Below, piece by piece: positions 1 to 7,189 of a stretch of 7,245 nucleotides of DNA. Below the pieces are notes generated by a model. That model was given only the letters and a program-made list of their open reading frames with translations. It did no database searches and was not told the origin of the DNA. Every line of letters begins with the position of its first letter. The stretch's first letter is position 1. Where the stretch lies: NCBI GenBank assembly GCA_002450255.1, contig DJYW01000073.1:1-7245 (forward strand). Direction: 5' to 3'. Position numbers and translations under genes: made by a program. The stretch is from Gammaproteobacteria bacterium UBA6968. GTDB taxonomy: Bacteria > Pseudomonadota > Gammaproteobacteria > Pseudomonadales > Azotimanducaceae.

Positions 1-111
1 TAGCGAGTTGCTCTTCTCAAGGGCGGTTGCCCATTCCTTTTACCTGTTTCTTTTAATAGGCTTTTCAGGGGTCGATCTCCCTCGCTGTGGTCTGGTAAGG
101 GTCCCCTGTCT

Positions 112-176
112 TTGACAAAGCTTTGTTGTACGAAATGCCTCTTATCTGACCGGCCTTGTGTACGACTTGCCGTACA
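112..176 (+). promoter_or_regulatory. Leader of the glutaredoxin-like gene: lone TTGACA and three TGTACG half-sites
   Basis: A perfect TTGACA lies at 112-117, but no good -10 hexamer follows at 16-18 bp, so a sigma-70 promoter is only possible. The hexamer TGTACG occurs at 127-132 and 159-164, and its reverse complement CGTACA at 171-176. The last two form an 18-bp inverted repeat, TGTACG-N6-CGTACA, ending 12 bp before the ATG at 189. The first site lies 32 bp, about three helical turns, upstream of the second. This is the geometry of an operator for a dimeric repressor, or of a small hairpin in the leader RNA. I do not recognise the regulator. Just upstream, CAGGGG (66-71) and CCCCTG (103-108) form another inverted repeat with a 31-bp spacer. 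Confidence 0.4.
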
Positions 177-188
177 AAATGATGACAA

Positions 189-518
189 ATGGAGTGCTGT
201 GCGTTGGATAAAGGACTACAGATCACGCTGTTTACGACAGATCATTGTTCGCTGTGTGACCTTGCTTTAGACACGTTGCTGGGTTTGCCCCAGGCCCGTG
301 GTGTGATGCTGCGAACCGTCGATGTCGCAACAAGTGCCGAACTTATTGCGGCTTATGGGGAACGCATCCCCGTCTTCACGTGCACGGCGCCAAAGCGGCT
401 GCTAAAGCACTTAAGTCAGCAAGGACTCACAGCAGAATTAGCTGCCCCGATTACCGCATCGGCGGTGGCTGGATGGCTGAATAAACTGCAAGCCGCAGCA
501 GCGGAGTTAGATCAGTGA
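189..518 (+). CDS. Glutaredoxin-like protein, DUF836 type
   Basis: A small cytoplasmic thioredoxin-fold protein of 109 residues. What shows this is a first beta strand (about residues 11-17) leading into C20-S-L-C23, a CxxC redox pair at the start of a helix, and later I60-P61-V62, the cis-proline turn that faces the active site in this fold. The DUF836 family has this size and layout; a thiol-disulfide role is inferred and its substrate is unknown. The N-terminus also has C3-C4, which vanish if the start is later. The ATG at 189 has no visible Shine-Dalgarno sequence, whereas TTG at 204 has GGAG (191-194) nine bases ahead and would give a 104-residue protein starting just before the first strand. 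The true start is therefore undecided. The gene converges on slt, with 45 bp between stop codons. Confidence 0.82.
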   Translation: MECCALDKGLQITLFTTDHCSLCDLALDTLLGLPQARGVMLRTVDVATSAELIAAYGERIPVFTCTAPKRLLKHLSQQGLTAELAAPITASAVAGWLNKLQAAAAELDQ

Positions 519-538
519 ATCGGCTGGCTGCCTTGTCA

Positions 539-567
539 TTAGCGCCGACTCGCGCAAGCAGCGCTAA
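539..567. terminator. Possible weak bidirectional terminator between convergent genes
   Basis: TTAGCGC (539-545) and GCGCTAA (561-567) form a perfect 7-bp inverted repeat around a 15-base loop. The right arm contains the stop codon of slt (read leftward), and the left arm lies 20 bp past the stop of the glutaredoxin-like gene. The position between two convergent genes suits a shared terminator. Neither side has a clear run of T, and the loop is long, so intrinsic termination would be weak. It could instead be a 3'-end RNA structure or chance. Confidence 0.3.
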
Positions 568-2513
568 CTTTGGGTGCCGAACGCTTCATTGGCAGACAAG
601 ATGGATTGGCTTACCTGTCCGTGGAGCATGCCGTAAACCAGTGTAAAGGCGAGGACGTTTTTGACGTAATTGCGTGTTTCCCGGAATGGAATGGTTTCAA
701 TCCATATATCCATAGGTAGATCATCATTTTCCTTAATCCAGCGATCGACGCGTCGCTCACCCGCATTGTAAGCGGCGATGGCGAACGGCCGGTTACCGTC
801 ATAGCGATCAATAAGCCAGGCTAGATGAAAACTGCCCAGCCGAATATTGGTATTCGGCTGGTATAAGTCGCTCGTTAAAGGTTTCGACATGCGCGCCCGC
901 TTAGCGACCATAGCGGCAGTTGCCGGCATAAGTTGCATGAGCCCCCTGGCACCAGCACTCGACCTGGCTCGCGGGTTGAAAGCGGACTCTTGCCGGGTAA
1001 TGGCTTGTAATAGATTGATGTCCAGACCGGTGACGTGCGCGGCCTCCGCATAGTGAGGCGTGTAATTACGCGGAAAGCGTAACTCCACGTCGTCCATCGC
1101 ATCCGCATCCGTAGCCGTCCGTATGGCAACTAAAAGCTGGCCAATGTTCTTAGCGATATGCGCGATGTGCTGACGTTCGGTTCGGTTCATCATGGCGCTA
1201 ACGCGATTCCATTCGCGTCTGGCATTCAGCGCATCGCCTACGGCAAACAGTTCTACCGCACGAGCCAGTCCTGGAAAACGCTGTAACAACTCCGCATCGC
1301 GCTGTCCGGCCACAGGCGCTGACATGGCTTGCGCATTTAATTTCGGTGCGGAACCGATTTCTCGCGCAGCTAAAAAGCCATAGTAATGGCGTTCATTGGC
1401 GAGCGCTTGAAAAGTCAGTTTAGCGCGTTCCGAGGTGTCGCCGACCGCGACCAGGGAGCGGCCTAACCAGTATTGCCAGCGCGGCTCTGCTCGATCTAAG
1501 TCAGGCAGTCGCTCCAGCCAAAATAGGGTTTGAGACCAGTCCTGCCGCTTGACGGCAGCATCGACTAACGCGGTTATGTCATTGACCTGCGTGATACTGT
1601 CGCGCCATTCCGCAGCCGGAAATACACCTGCTTTTGCGCGTGCAATGGCCAGATCGATATTGAGACGATTGGCGACTTCGATCGGAAAACTATGTGAGTC
1701 CTGGTAGTGATCCCACAGTTGCCAGGCTTGTTCGGGTTTATTGCGGCTCAAGCGTCGCAGCCCATGCGCGATCACTTGCCGATATTTTGGTGAGTCTTGG
1801 CGCAGCTCTTGTTTGCGATGTAAACGGCTTGGTTCGGTATGGAGAGTCCAATACCAATCGGCTGCACGCCGATTGCCGCCAGAGAAAAATCGCAGCAGAT
1901 AGCGTGCGAAGGTTCTTTCGTTGGCTTGTATCGCCTCGTGAAAACGCTGCCAGGCGACATCCTCGTTAAAGCGGTCCGTGCCGCGCCAAACATCAAAAAT
2001 CGGATCGCAGGCTTTGGGTTGTGACTTTGGTGCCAACCACAGCGGCTCGACCTGATCTAAAGCCGCGGTGCGCTTACCGGTGCCGTATAACGCGCGCAAG
2101 TAATAGCACTGCAATGCTGCATCTTCCGACGCTTGATAATTTTGCAGATAGGTTTTCCATTGTCGGCGCTTGCCTAACGATTTTAACCAGCGGCTGAAGG
2201 TCAGGCGGGCGACGGGTAAATCGCCGTTGGCTGAGAGGAACGCCTGCATGTCTTGTGGCGACGTTTGCGCTATGTGATGAGACAGATAGTGATACTCGAG
2301 ATAGGGTGCCAAAACATAGCCATCAAGTTCCTCGGCTTTGCGTTTGAAGGCGCTGACGCGCCCGCGATTGATGTCGTTGACAGCGCTTTGATATAGCTGT
2401 CTGTCGCTGAAAGAGGCTTGCTTTAATGGATTAGTGTGAGCGTAGAATGGTGCTACGAAGAATGCGGTTGCTAAGCACGCAGTTACGACAATGGTCCGTA
2501 AAAGGTTTTCCAT
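564..2513 (-). CDS. slt: Soluble lytic murein transglycosylase (Slt70 family)
   Basis: A periplasmic enzyme that cleaves the MurNAc-GlcNAc bond of peptidoglycan, leaving 1,6-anhydro-MurNAc ends, for murein turnover. At 649 residues it nearly equals the E. coli Slt70 precursor. Residues 1-25 look like a signal peptide: R6, a hydrophobic core at about 8-24, and likely cleavage after F23-Y24-A25. About 30-390 is the all-helical superhelical U domain, about 400-475 the linker domain and about 485-635 the lysozyme-like catalytic domain. Catalytic motifs are intact: R507-Q-E509-S (E509 as the general acid/base), G524-L-M-Q-L-M-P530, A581-Y-N-A-G585, and the E606-T-I-P-F-R-E-T-R-N-Y-V617 block. No frameshift is seen. 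The gene starts 24 bp after the end of usp on the same strand, so an operon is likely; its own Shine-Dalgarno sequence is poor, consistent with coupling to usp. Confidence 0.96.
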   Translation of the reverse strand: MENLLRTIVVTACLATAFFVAPFYAHTNPLKQASFSDRQLYQSAVNDINRGRVSAFKRKAEELDGYVLAPYLEYHYLSHHIAQTSPQDMQAFLSANGDLPVARLTFSRWLKSLGKRRQWKTYLQNYQASEDAALQCYYLRALYGTGKRTAALDQVEPLWLAPKSQPKACDPIFDVWRGTDRFNEDVAWQRFHEAIQANERTFARYLLRFFSGGNRRAADWYWTLHTEPSRLHRKQELRQDSPKYRQVIAHGLRRLSRNKPEQAWQLWDHYQDSHSFPIEVANRLNIDLAIARAKAGVFPAAEWRDSITQVNDITALVDAAVKRQDWSQTLFWLERLPDLDRAEPRWQYWLGRSLVAVGDTSERAKLTFQALANERHYYGFLAAREIGSAPKLNAQAMSAPVAGQRDAELLQRFPGLARAVELFAVGDALNARREWNRVSAMMNRTERQHIAHIAKNIGQLLVAIRTATDADAMDDVELRFPRNYTPHYAEAAHVTGLDINLLQAITRQESAFNPRARSSAGARGLMQLMPATAAMVAKRARMSKPLTSDLYQPNTNIRLGSFHLAWLIDRYDGNRPFAIAAYNAGERRVDRWIKENDDLPMDIWIETIPFRETRNYVKNVLAFTLVYGMLHGQVSQSILSANEAFGTQS

Positions 2514-2537
2514 AGGTTTGCTTACGTCAACCGTAGA

Positions 2538-3002
2538 TCAGGCTGAATCGATTTTTTCGTTGCTGGGGATCGTACCCACACGTACGGCTAAGACATCGCA
2601 AGTTGCGCCATGCAATACGCCGTTAGCTGTAGAGCCTAGCAACAAAGCCAAGCCGTGCCGGCCATGGCTCCCAACAACGATTAAATCTGCGCCGATCTCT
2701 TCAGCGGCTTTTTGGATCTCGCTTTCCGGTCTGCCAAAGATTAGGTGTTGTTCGCTTTCGCTGATATCTAGCCTTCGACCAAATTCTTTGAGGTGTGCGG
2801 CCGCTTGTTCTTGAATTTGGTTTTGCACAGCAGAAACATCCATTGGCAAATCGCCACCATAAGTCAGGCCTAAAGGTTCGATGACGTGAACTAAATGAAT
2901 GATCGCCTGACTGTCGCGGGCGATAGCGAGGGCTCGCTGAGCGACCACGTTGGACTCTTCGGTCAGATCAACGGCTAGCACAAGTTTAGTGTAGTCAGAC
3001 AT
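2538..3002 (-). CDS. Universal stress protein, UspA family, ATP-binding type
   Basis: A single-domain cytoplasmic Usp of 154 residues. The first strand, K6-L-V-L-A-V-D12, ends in the Asp that contacts adenine or Mg in ATP-binding members. The nucleotide loop is G111-S-H-G114-R-H-G-L-A-L-L-L-G123-S124, a G-x2-G-x8-G-S pattern one residue shorter than the textbook G-x2-G-x9-G(S/T). It then runs into the typical S124-T-A-N-G-V-L-H block and the final strand C135-D-V-L-A-V-R141. Such proteins usually dimerise and bind ATP; the cellular role varies and cannot be read here. The ATG at 3002 fits the family's usual N-terminus, although no strong Shine-Dalgarno sequence precedes it. It is the first gene of the leftward usp-slt pair; I found no convincing promoter in the DNA to its right. 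Confidence 0.93.
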   Translation of the reverse strand: MSDYTKLVLAVDLTEESNVVAQRALAIARDSQAIIHLVHVIEPLGLTYGGDLPMDVSAVQNQIQEQAAAHLKEFGRRLDISESEQHLIFGRPESEIQKAAEEIGADLIVVGSHGRHGLALLLGSTANGVLHGATCDVLAVRVGTIPSNEKIDSA

Positions 3003-3658
3003 GCTGCTTATTTGGTTACGCGATTGGCCGGACCTTACCTTGGAACGGGGTCTCCGACAATCCCGATGATGCGGGGTGGCCGAAATAGAGAAGTCGTTCT
3101 TAGCCGCTGCGGTTTAATTCTTTTTGCTGGTGCACGAGGCGACAGCAACGGACGAACTGATTTCACTGACAATCTTTACGCCGCTGCGCTAGGACGCCAG
3201 ACGCTATCGAGTTCGGGATATAAGTCGGCCCCGGTTCGGTTGGCTTTTGTGCTGAGCGGACAGGCCCCGGGAATTACGCCAAGGGAGCAGCCAGGTGGTC
3301 TCTTAGGGTTGCTGCAAATAAAAGCGGTCGCGACAGGGTGGTCGTCTTTGGCCAGCTATGTGGCCGTCTGTGACCACCTTTACGCAGTTGCCTCGCCCCT
3401 CGCGCGCAACATCTTGCCAATGGGTTCACGCCAAGATACCTGTGATTCGTTACGTTCTACATTGTCGCAGCGGTAAAAATTTTGGCGGCTCGACGGTAAT
3501 CGGTTGCAAGAGATGGTTTTCGTCGTAGCTCGAGTGCTTTAGGATCAGTTCAATTCGGTGATGCCGGTGTAGGATTCGCGTCGACAAAAGGCAGTTTGCT
3601 TCAGCGTTTGGCAATCGATGGTTTTAGCGATTTCGTGTTTGCGAAGGCGAGGAACAAC
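3003..3658. other. 656-bp gap with no convincing gene
   Basis: This stretch separates the leftward usp gene from the next forward gene and should hold both promoters. One frame is open from TTG 3012 to the stop at 3474-3476 (154 codons), but it starts 9 bp from the usp start with no ribosome site. It uses many rare codons (AGA, AGG, ATA, CTA, GGA), and its translation resembles no family I know, so I do not call it. On the other strand the longest open stretch I found in the right part has only about 52 codons and no usable start. The centre (3227-3378) is richer in G+C and in self-complementary segments, including GGCCCCGG twice (3227-3234, 3263-3270) and the hairpins listed separately. TAGGAT occurs at 3540-3545 and 3570-3575 and could be a weak -10 element. 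Confidence 0.6.
3286..3380 (+). other. Candidate structured RNA element with alternative pairings
   Basis: The clearest structure is a hairpin at 3335-3380. Bases 3335-3345 pair with 3370-3380 (11 pairs, three of them G-U). A symmetric 3x3 internal loop follows, then 3349-3354 pairs with 3361-3366 (GGCCA/TGGCC plus one U-G), closing a 6-base loop. The outer 5' arm GGTGGTC (3337-3343) is also present at 3294-3300 within a similar block (CAGG-TGGTC-TCTT against CAGGGTGGTCGTCTT). The 3' arm GACCACC (3372-3378) could therefore pair with either copy. Separately, AGCAGCC (3286-3292) pairs with GGTTGCT (3307-3313), enclosing the first GGTGGTC copy. The pairings are seen directly; that this is a transcribed RNA or a switch is inference, and strand and ends are unknown. 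Confidence 0.25.
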
Positions 3659-4366
3659 ATGACTTGGTTAGTAGTGGCTTTGGCGTTGGTGTTGGCTATC
3701 GGTCCTGTACTTTACTTGTTGCCCAGCAAGAGTGATCAATATCTGTCCACTTTGCGATTACAGGCCCGCAAAATTGGTCTGAACATTCAGATGGGACAAG
3801 TCCCTAAGTTGGACCCCTCTGCTGAAGATCGGGTTACAGCAGGCGCTCAGGTTAAAGTCGCCGAAAGTCCCTGTGCGGGTTACCAACTACCGTTTGGGCG
3901 CCGCTGCGAAGGGCTGTCTGAGTTGCGGCTGATTCGCTTGCCGGCTCAGCCGACTGTTCCGGTCACGCATCTTGCTGGTTTAGACCACACCTCGGACAAT
4001 GCTTTGCAGCTTGAGGCAGTTGATGCGCCTCATCCTCCACCGGTTACTCGATGGGGTTATATTCAGGAGGACGCTGACGCGGTGACACAGGCTAGCGCAC
4101 TTTTCGACAATCCTCATCACGCGGCGAATTTAGCGGCTGCCATGGCGAAGCTACCGATCGATGTGCTTGCTGTCGGCCTTTCTACCCACTTTGTCACCGC
4201 TTTTTGGCTGGAGAAGGCTGCTGTGAGATCACCTGAACAAGCTTCTTTAGACGCAAATTTACAGGTAAACGATCCGTTTTCTACCTTGAACCAACTGTTT
4301 GCAGCACTCACTACCATTCGCGATTTGATCTTAGCCGCGTATCCATCCGACGCGGAAGATTCTTGA
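3659..4366 (+). CDS. Uncharacterised protein with N-terminal membrane anchor
   Basis: A 235-residue protein whose function I do not know. Residues 3-21 form one hydrophobic helix (W3 to L21) ending at L-P-S, followed by a basic, amphipathic stretch, L32-R-L-Q-A-R-K38. The anchor has no signal-peptidase-like site, so the bulk probably faces the cytoplasm, though topology is uncertain. Landmarks in the soluble part are D52-P-S-A-E-D-R58, a Cys pair C72...C83 around G-Y-Q-L-P-F-G-R-R, P125-H-P-P-P129 followed by W132-G, and a more variable helical C-terminus. From memory, proteins with this kind of N-terminus (anchor, L-P-S, basic stretch, D-P-S-A-E-x-R-V) occur near fadBA and topA in Pseudomonas relatives, so it is probably a conserved gammaproteobacterial family. 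The ATG at 3659 is chosen because GAGGAA (3649-3654) precedes it by four bases; a TTG at 3596 in the same frame would add 21 residues without a ribosome site. Confidence 0.8.
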   Translation: MTWLVVALALVLAIGPVLYLLPSKSDQYLSTLRLQARKIGLNIQMGQVPKLDPSAEDRVTAGAQVKVAESPCAGYQLPFGRRCEGLSELRLIRLPAQPTVPVTHLAGLDHTSDNALQLEAVDAPHPPPVTRWGYIQEDADAVTQASALFDNPHHAANLAAAMAKLPIDVLAVGLSTHFVTAFWLEKAAVRSPEQASLDANLQVNDPFSTLNQLFAALTTIRDLILAAYPSDAEDS

Positions 4367-4392
4367 CAGCGAGGCGAACACCGTCCTATAAA
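4363..4392 (+). promoter_or_regulatory. Sigma-70 promoter of topA
   Basis: TTGACA (4363-4368, full consensus) and TATAAA (4387-4392, five of six) are separated by 18 bp. The -35 box overlaps the TGA stop (4364-4366) of the preceding gene. Transcription should start near 4398-4400, leaving an untranslated leader of about 120 bases. The bases just after the -10 box are CCGCC, a G+C-rich discriminator. An 18-bp spacer with such a discriminator is often found in promoters sensitive to supercoiling or stringent control, which would suit topA; that part is inference. The leader has a small hairpin, GTAGAC-ATA-GTCTGC (4405-4419, one G-T pair). Confidence 0.7.
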
Positions 4393-4519
4393 CCGCCACT
4401 TTGGGTAGACATAGTCTGCAGCAGGGATGCACTCGCCCAGCGAAGACTTGATGCTCTGCCCGACCTAATCTCTGTGCGATCTAGCTAACCGGACCCGAAA
4501 AAGGAAGTAACAACAAGAT

Positions 4520-7189
4520 ATGGCCCGATCACTCGTCATCGTTGAATCGCCTGCAAAGGCGCGCACTATCAATCGTTACCTCGGTAAAGAGTTTATTGTG
4601 AAGTCCAGTGTCGGCCACATTCGTGACCTACCGACTGGCGGCAAAGAGGTCGATCCGAAAGCGCGAGCAAAAGAAGCTGAAAAAACCAGAGCGCTTACGC
4701 CAGCTAAACGTGAAGCCTATAAAAAGAAGCGCGCCCGACAGCAATTAGTGCGTCGAATGGGGGTTGATCCAGATAAGAATTGGCGAGCCGATTACGAGAT
4801 TCTGCCCGGCAAGGAAAAAGTGGTTGCTGAGCTTAAAAAATTAGCCGTGAACGCACCCGAAGTCTATCTGGCTACGGATTTAGACCGCGAGGGTGAGGCG
4901 ATAGCCTGGCATCTTCGCGAAGCAATTGGCGGCGATACGCAACGTTATCGGCGGGTTGTTTTTAACGAAATTACTCGCAAGGCGATTCAAGAAGCGTTTC
5001 AGGACCCCGGCGAAATCGATATGGATCGCGTCCATGCTCAACAAGCCAGGCGCTTTCTAGATAGAGTCGTTGGCTTTGAACTATCACCGTTGTTGTGGAA
5101 TAAAGTTGCAAGAGGCTTGTCTGCCGGTCGTGTGCAAAGTGTTGCGGTGCGGCTTATCGTTGAGCGAGAACGCGAGATTCGAGCGTTCATCCCTGAAGAA
5201 TACTGGGATGTTTTCGCTGACCTAAAGCAAACTAGTAGTCCTGGCCCGACACGCTTTCAAGTCATGCGGCATAACGGCGCTGCATTCCGGCCGGGTAGTA
5301 AAGAGGCTGCGGATGCCGCATTAGCTGAGTTAGAAGCAGAAGCGTTCGTCGTAAGTAAGCGTGAGGATCGGCCTACCCGGACTAAGCCTAATGCGCCGTT
5401 TATTACCTCTACCTTGCAACAGTCTGCGAGCACGCGTCTGAGTTTTTCAGTCAAGAAAACGATGACTATGGCCCAGCGTCTTTACGAAGCCGGGTACATC
5501 ACTTATATGCGGACCGACTCAACTAACTTGAGCGCAGAAGCCGTCGAGTCTTGCCGTACGCATATCGATTCTCAGTATGGTGCGGCGTACCTGCCTGAAG
5601 CGCCGCGGCGATACAGCAGCAAAGAAGATGCGCAAGAAGCTCACGAAGCGATTCGGCCTTCTAATGTGGGCACTCGGCCTGAACACCTTGACGGTGTTGA
5701 TGCAGATGCAGTCCGCTTGTACGACCTCATTCGTAATCAGTTCTTAGCCTGCCAGATGACTGATGCGCAATATTTGAGCACCAATATTCAAGTCGGCGCG
5801 GGCGCTTATGAACTTCGTGTGCGTGGTCGCATCATTCAGTTCGACGGTTTTACTCGCGTATTGCCGCCGATTTCGAAAAAAGAAGAAGACACGCCATTGC
5901 CAGATTTCCAAGCGGGTGAAACGCTGTCGCGAGAGGAGTTAATCGGCATACAGCATTTCACCAAACCGACGCCTCGATTTGGCGAAGCGAGTTTAGTACG
6001 CGAGTTGGAAAAGCTTGGTATTGGCCGCCCATCGACTTATGCGAGCATCATTTCGACCATCCAGGATCGAGGCTACGTTACCTTAAATAACCGACGCTTT
6101 TACGCCGAAAAGATTGGTGAGTTAGTTACCGACCGGTTAACCGAAAATTTTGCCAACCTTATGGATTACGGTTTTACCGCAAGCATGGAGGAACAACTGG
6201 ACCAGGTGGCAGCAGGCGATGCAGCTTGGGATAGCGTGCTTGACGAATTTTATGGCGATTTCAGCAGCAAGCTGGTGCAGGCATCCGACAAAGACGCAGG
6301 CATGCGGCCCAATGTACCGACAGATACCGAAATAGAGTGCCCGAGTTGCCAACGGCCAATGCAGATTCGCAACGGTTCCACCGGTGTCTTCTTAGGATGC
6401 TCGGGTTACGCGCTGAAACCAAAAGAGCGCTGCACAAAGACCCTGAATTTGATCCCTGGAGAAGAAGCAGTCGATCTCGACGAGGATGAAGAGGGCGAAT
6501 CTAAGCTCCTGCGTCGCATGCGTAAATGTCCTAAATGTCAAACGACTATGCTCAGTCATTTGGTTGACGAGGGTCGTAAGCTGCATGTCTGCAGCAATAA
6601 TCCGGATTGCGACGGCTATGAGATCGAGGCAGGGCATTTTAAGATCAAGGGCTATGACGGGCCGTTGTTGGAGTGCGATAAATGCGGCGCGGAAATGCAG
6701 CTGAAATCTGGTCGTTTTGGTAAATATTTCGGCTGTATGGCCTGTCCTAATACCCGTAAATTGTTGCGTAACGGCGAACCTGCGCCGCCTAAAGCCGATC
6801 CGATTCCTATGCCCGAGTTACGTTGCGAAAAAGTGGAAGACCACTATCTGTTGCGTGATGGCGCATCAGGCATCTTCCTCGCTGCAAGTCAGTTCCCGAA
6901 GCATCGCGAGACGCGTGCCCCACAAGTGCTGGAGCTGAAGCCGCACGCGAATGAACTGGATCCAAAGTTTCGTTATTTGCTAGACGCACCGGAACAAGAT
7001 CCTGACGGTAATCCGGCCATTATTCGCTACAGCCGAAAAACCAAAGAGCAGTACGTGCAAACAGAAATCGAGGGTAAGGCGTCTGGCTGGAAAGCGTTTT
7101 ACCAGAACGGTCATTGGGTGGAAGAAGCCAAACCAACGGCGAAACCAAAGGCTAAGGCGGGTACGAAGAAGCGCGCAGTTAAAGGCTAA
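4520..7189 (+). CDS. topA: DNA topoisomerase I (type IA, omega protein)
   Basis: Relaxes negative supercoils by cutting one strand through a 5'-phosphotyrosine link and passing the other strand. At 889 residues it is slightly longer than the E. coli enzyme (865). The TOPRIM domain is at about 1-145 with V8-E9-S-P-A-K13 and the acidic triad D120-L-D122-R-E124. The gate and active-site domains follow, with G325-Y-I-T-Y329-M-R331-T-D-S; Y329 is the catalytic tyrosine and R331 its partner. S201-A-G-R-V-Q-S and G502-R-P-S-T are conserved DNA-binding blocks. Three tetracysteine zinc ribbons are intact: C607/C610/C627/C638, C670/C673/C691/C697 and C719/C722/C739/C742. A ribbon-like domain without cysteines (about 765-865) and a Lys-rich tail (about 871-888) complete the C-terminus. 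The third ribbon closes with C-x2-C, where E. coli as I recall has C-x4-C. AAGGAAG (4501-4507) precedes the ATG by 12 bases, rather far but usable. It is driven by the promoter at 4363 and possibly by read-through from the anchored-protein gene. Confidence 0.98.
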   Translation: MARSLVIVESPAKARTINRYLGKEFIVKSSVGHIRDLPTGGKEVDPKARAKEAEKTRALTPAKREAYKKKRARQQLVRRMGVDPDKNWRADYEILPGKEKVVAELKKLAVNAPEVYLATDLDREGEAIAWHLREAIGGDTQRYRRVVFNEITRKAIQEAFQDPGEIDMDRVHAQQARRFLDRVVGFELSPLLWNKVARGLSAGRVQSVAVRLIVEREREIRAFIPEEYWDVFADLKQTSSPGPTRFQVMRHNGAAFRPGSKEAADAALAELEAEAFVVSKREDRPTRTKPNAPFITSTLQQSASTRLSFSVKKTMTMAQRLYEAGYITYMRTDSTNLSAEAVESCRTHIDSQYGAAYLPEAPRRYSSKEDAQEAHEAIRPSNVGTRPEHLDGVDADAVRLYDLIRNQFLACQMTDAQYLSTNIQVGAGAYELRVRGRIIQFDGFTRVLPPISKKEEDTPLPDFQAGETLSREELIGIQHFTKPTPRFGEASLVRELEKLGIGRPSTYASIISTIQDRGYVTLNNRRFYAEKIGELVTDRLTENFANLMDYGFTASMEEQLDQVAAGDAAWDSVLDEFYGDFSSKLVQASDKDAGMRPNVPTDTEIECPSCQRPMQIRNGSTGVFLGCSGYALKPKERCTKTLNLIPGEEAVDLDEDEEGESKLLRRMRKCPKCQTTMLSHLVDEGRKLHVCSNNPDCDGYEIEAGHFKIKGYDGPLLECDKCGAEMQLKSGRFGKYFGCMACPNTRKLLRNGEPAPPKADPIPMPELRCEKVEDHYLLRDGASGIFLAASQFPKHRETRAPQVLELKPHANELDPKFRYLLDAPEQDPDGNPAIIRYSRKTKEQYVQTEIEGKASGWKAFYQNGHWVEEAKPTAKPKAKAGTKKRAVKG

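Noticed and set aside
21..41. GGGC-GGTT-GCCC followed by a T-rich tract, possible terminator of a gene to the left
   Set aside because: The stem is only 4 bp and the T tract is interrupted; no upstream gene is visible in the window to support it.
4..270. Open frame without ATG across the left edge, 88 codons
   Set aside because: Its translation is rich in Cys, Arg and Leu with no family resemblance, and it overlaps the well-supported glutaredoxin-like gene in another frame.
3032..3060. Leftward TTGTCG-N17-TAAGGT as a usp promoter
   Set aside because: The -10 hexamer matches consensus at only three of six positions; too weak to list.
3258..3292. Resemblance to the apical part of SRP 4.5S RNA (ACAGGCCC ... 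GGGAGCAGCC)
   Set aside because: The loop is 15 bases instead of a GGAA tetraloop, and the flanks do not form the long hairpin of 4.5S RNA, so the match is probably chance.
3291..3303. CCAGGTGGTCTCT recalls a cobalamin-riboswitch box
   Set aside because: The match to the B12 box is partial and no other conserved cobalamin-riboswitch segments are present nearby.
3012..3476. 154-codon open frame starting at TTG beside the usp start
   Set aside because: No ribosome site at the TTG or at the internal ATG (3066), many rare codons, no recognisable motif, and it would occupy the usp promoter region. I treat it as chance, at perhaps one in ten odds of being real.
3346..3502. Leftward open stretch of about 52 codons
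   Set aside because: It follows a stop near 3540 and has no start codon except an ATG near its end; nothing recognisable in the translation.
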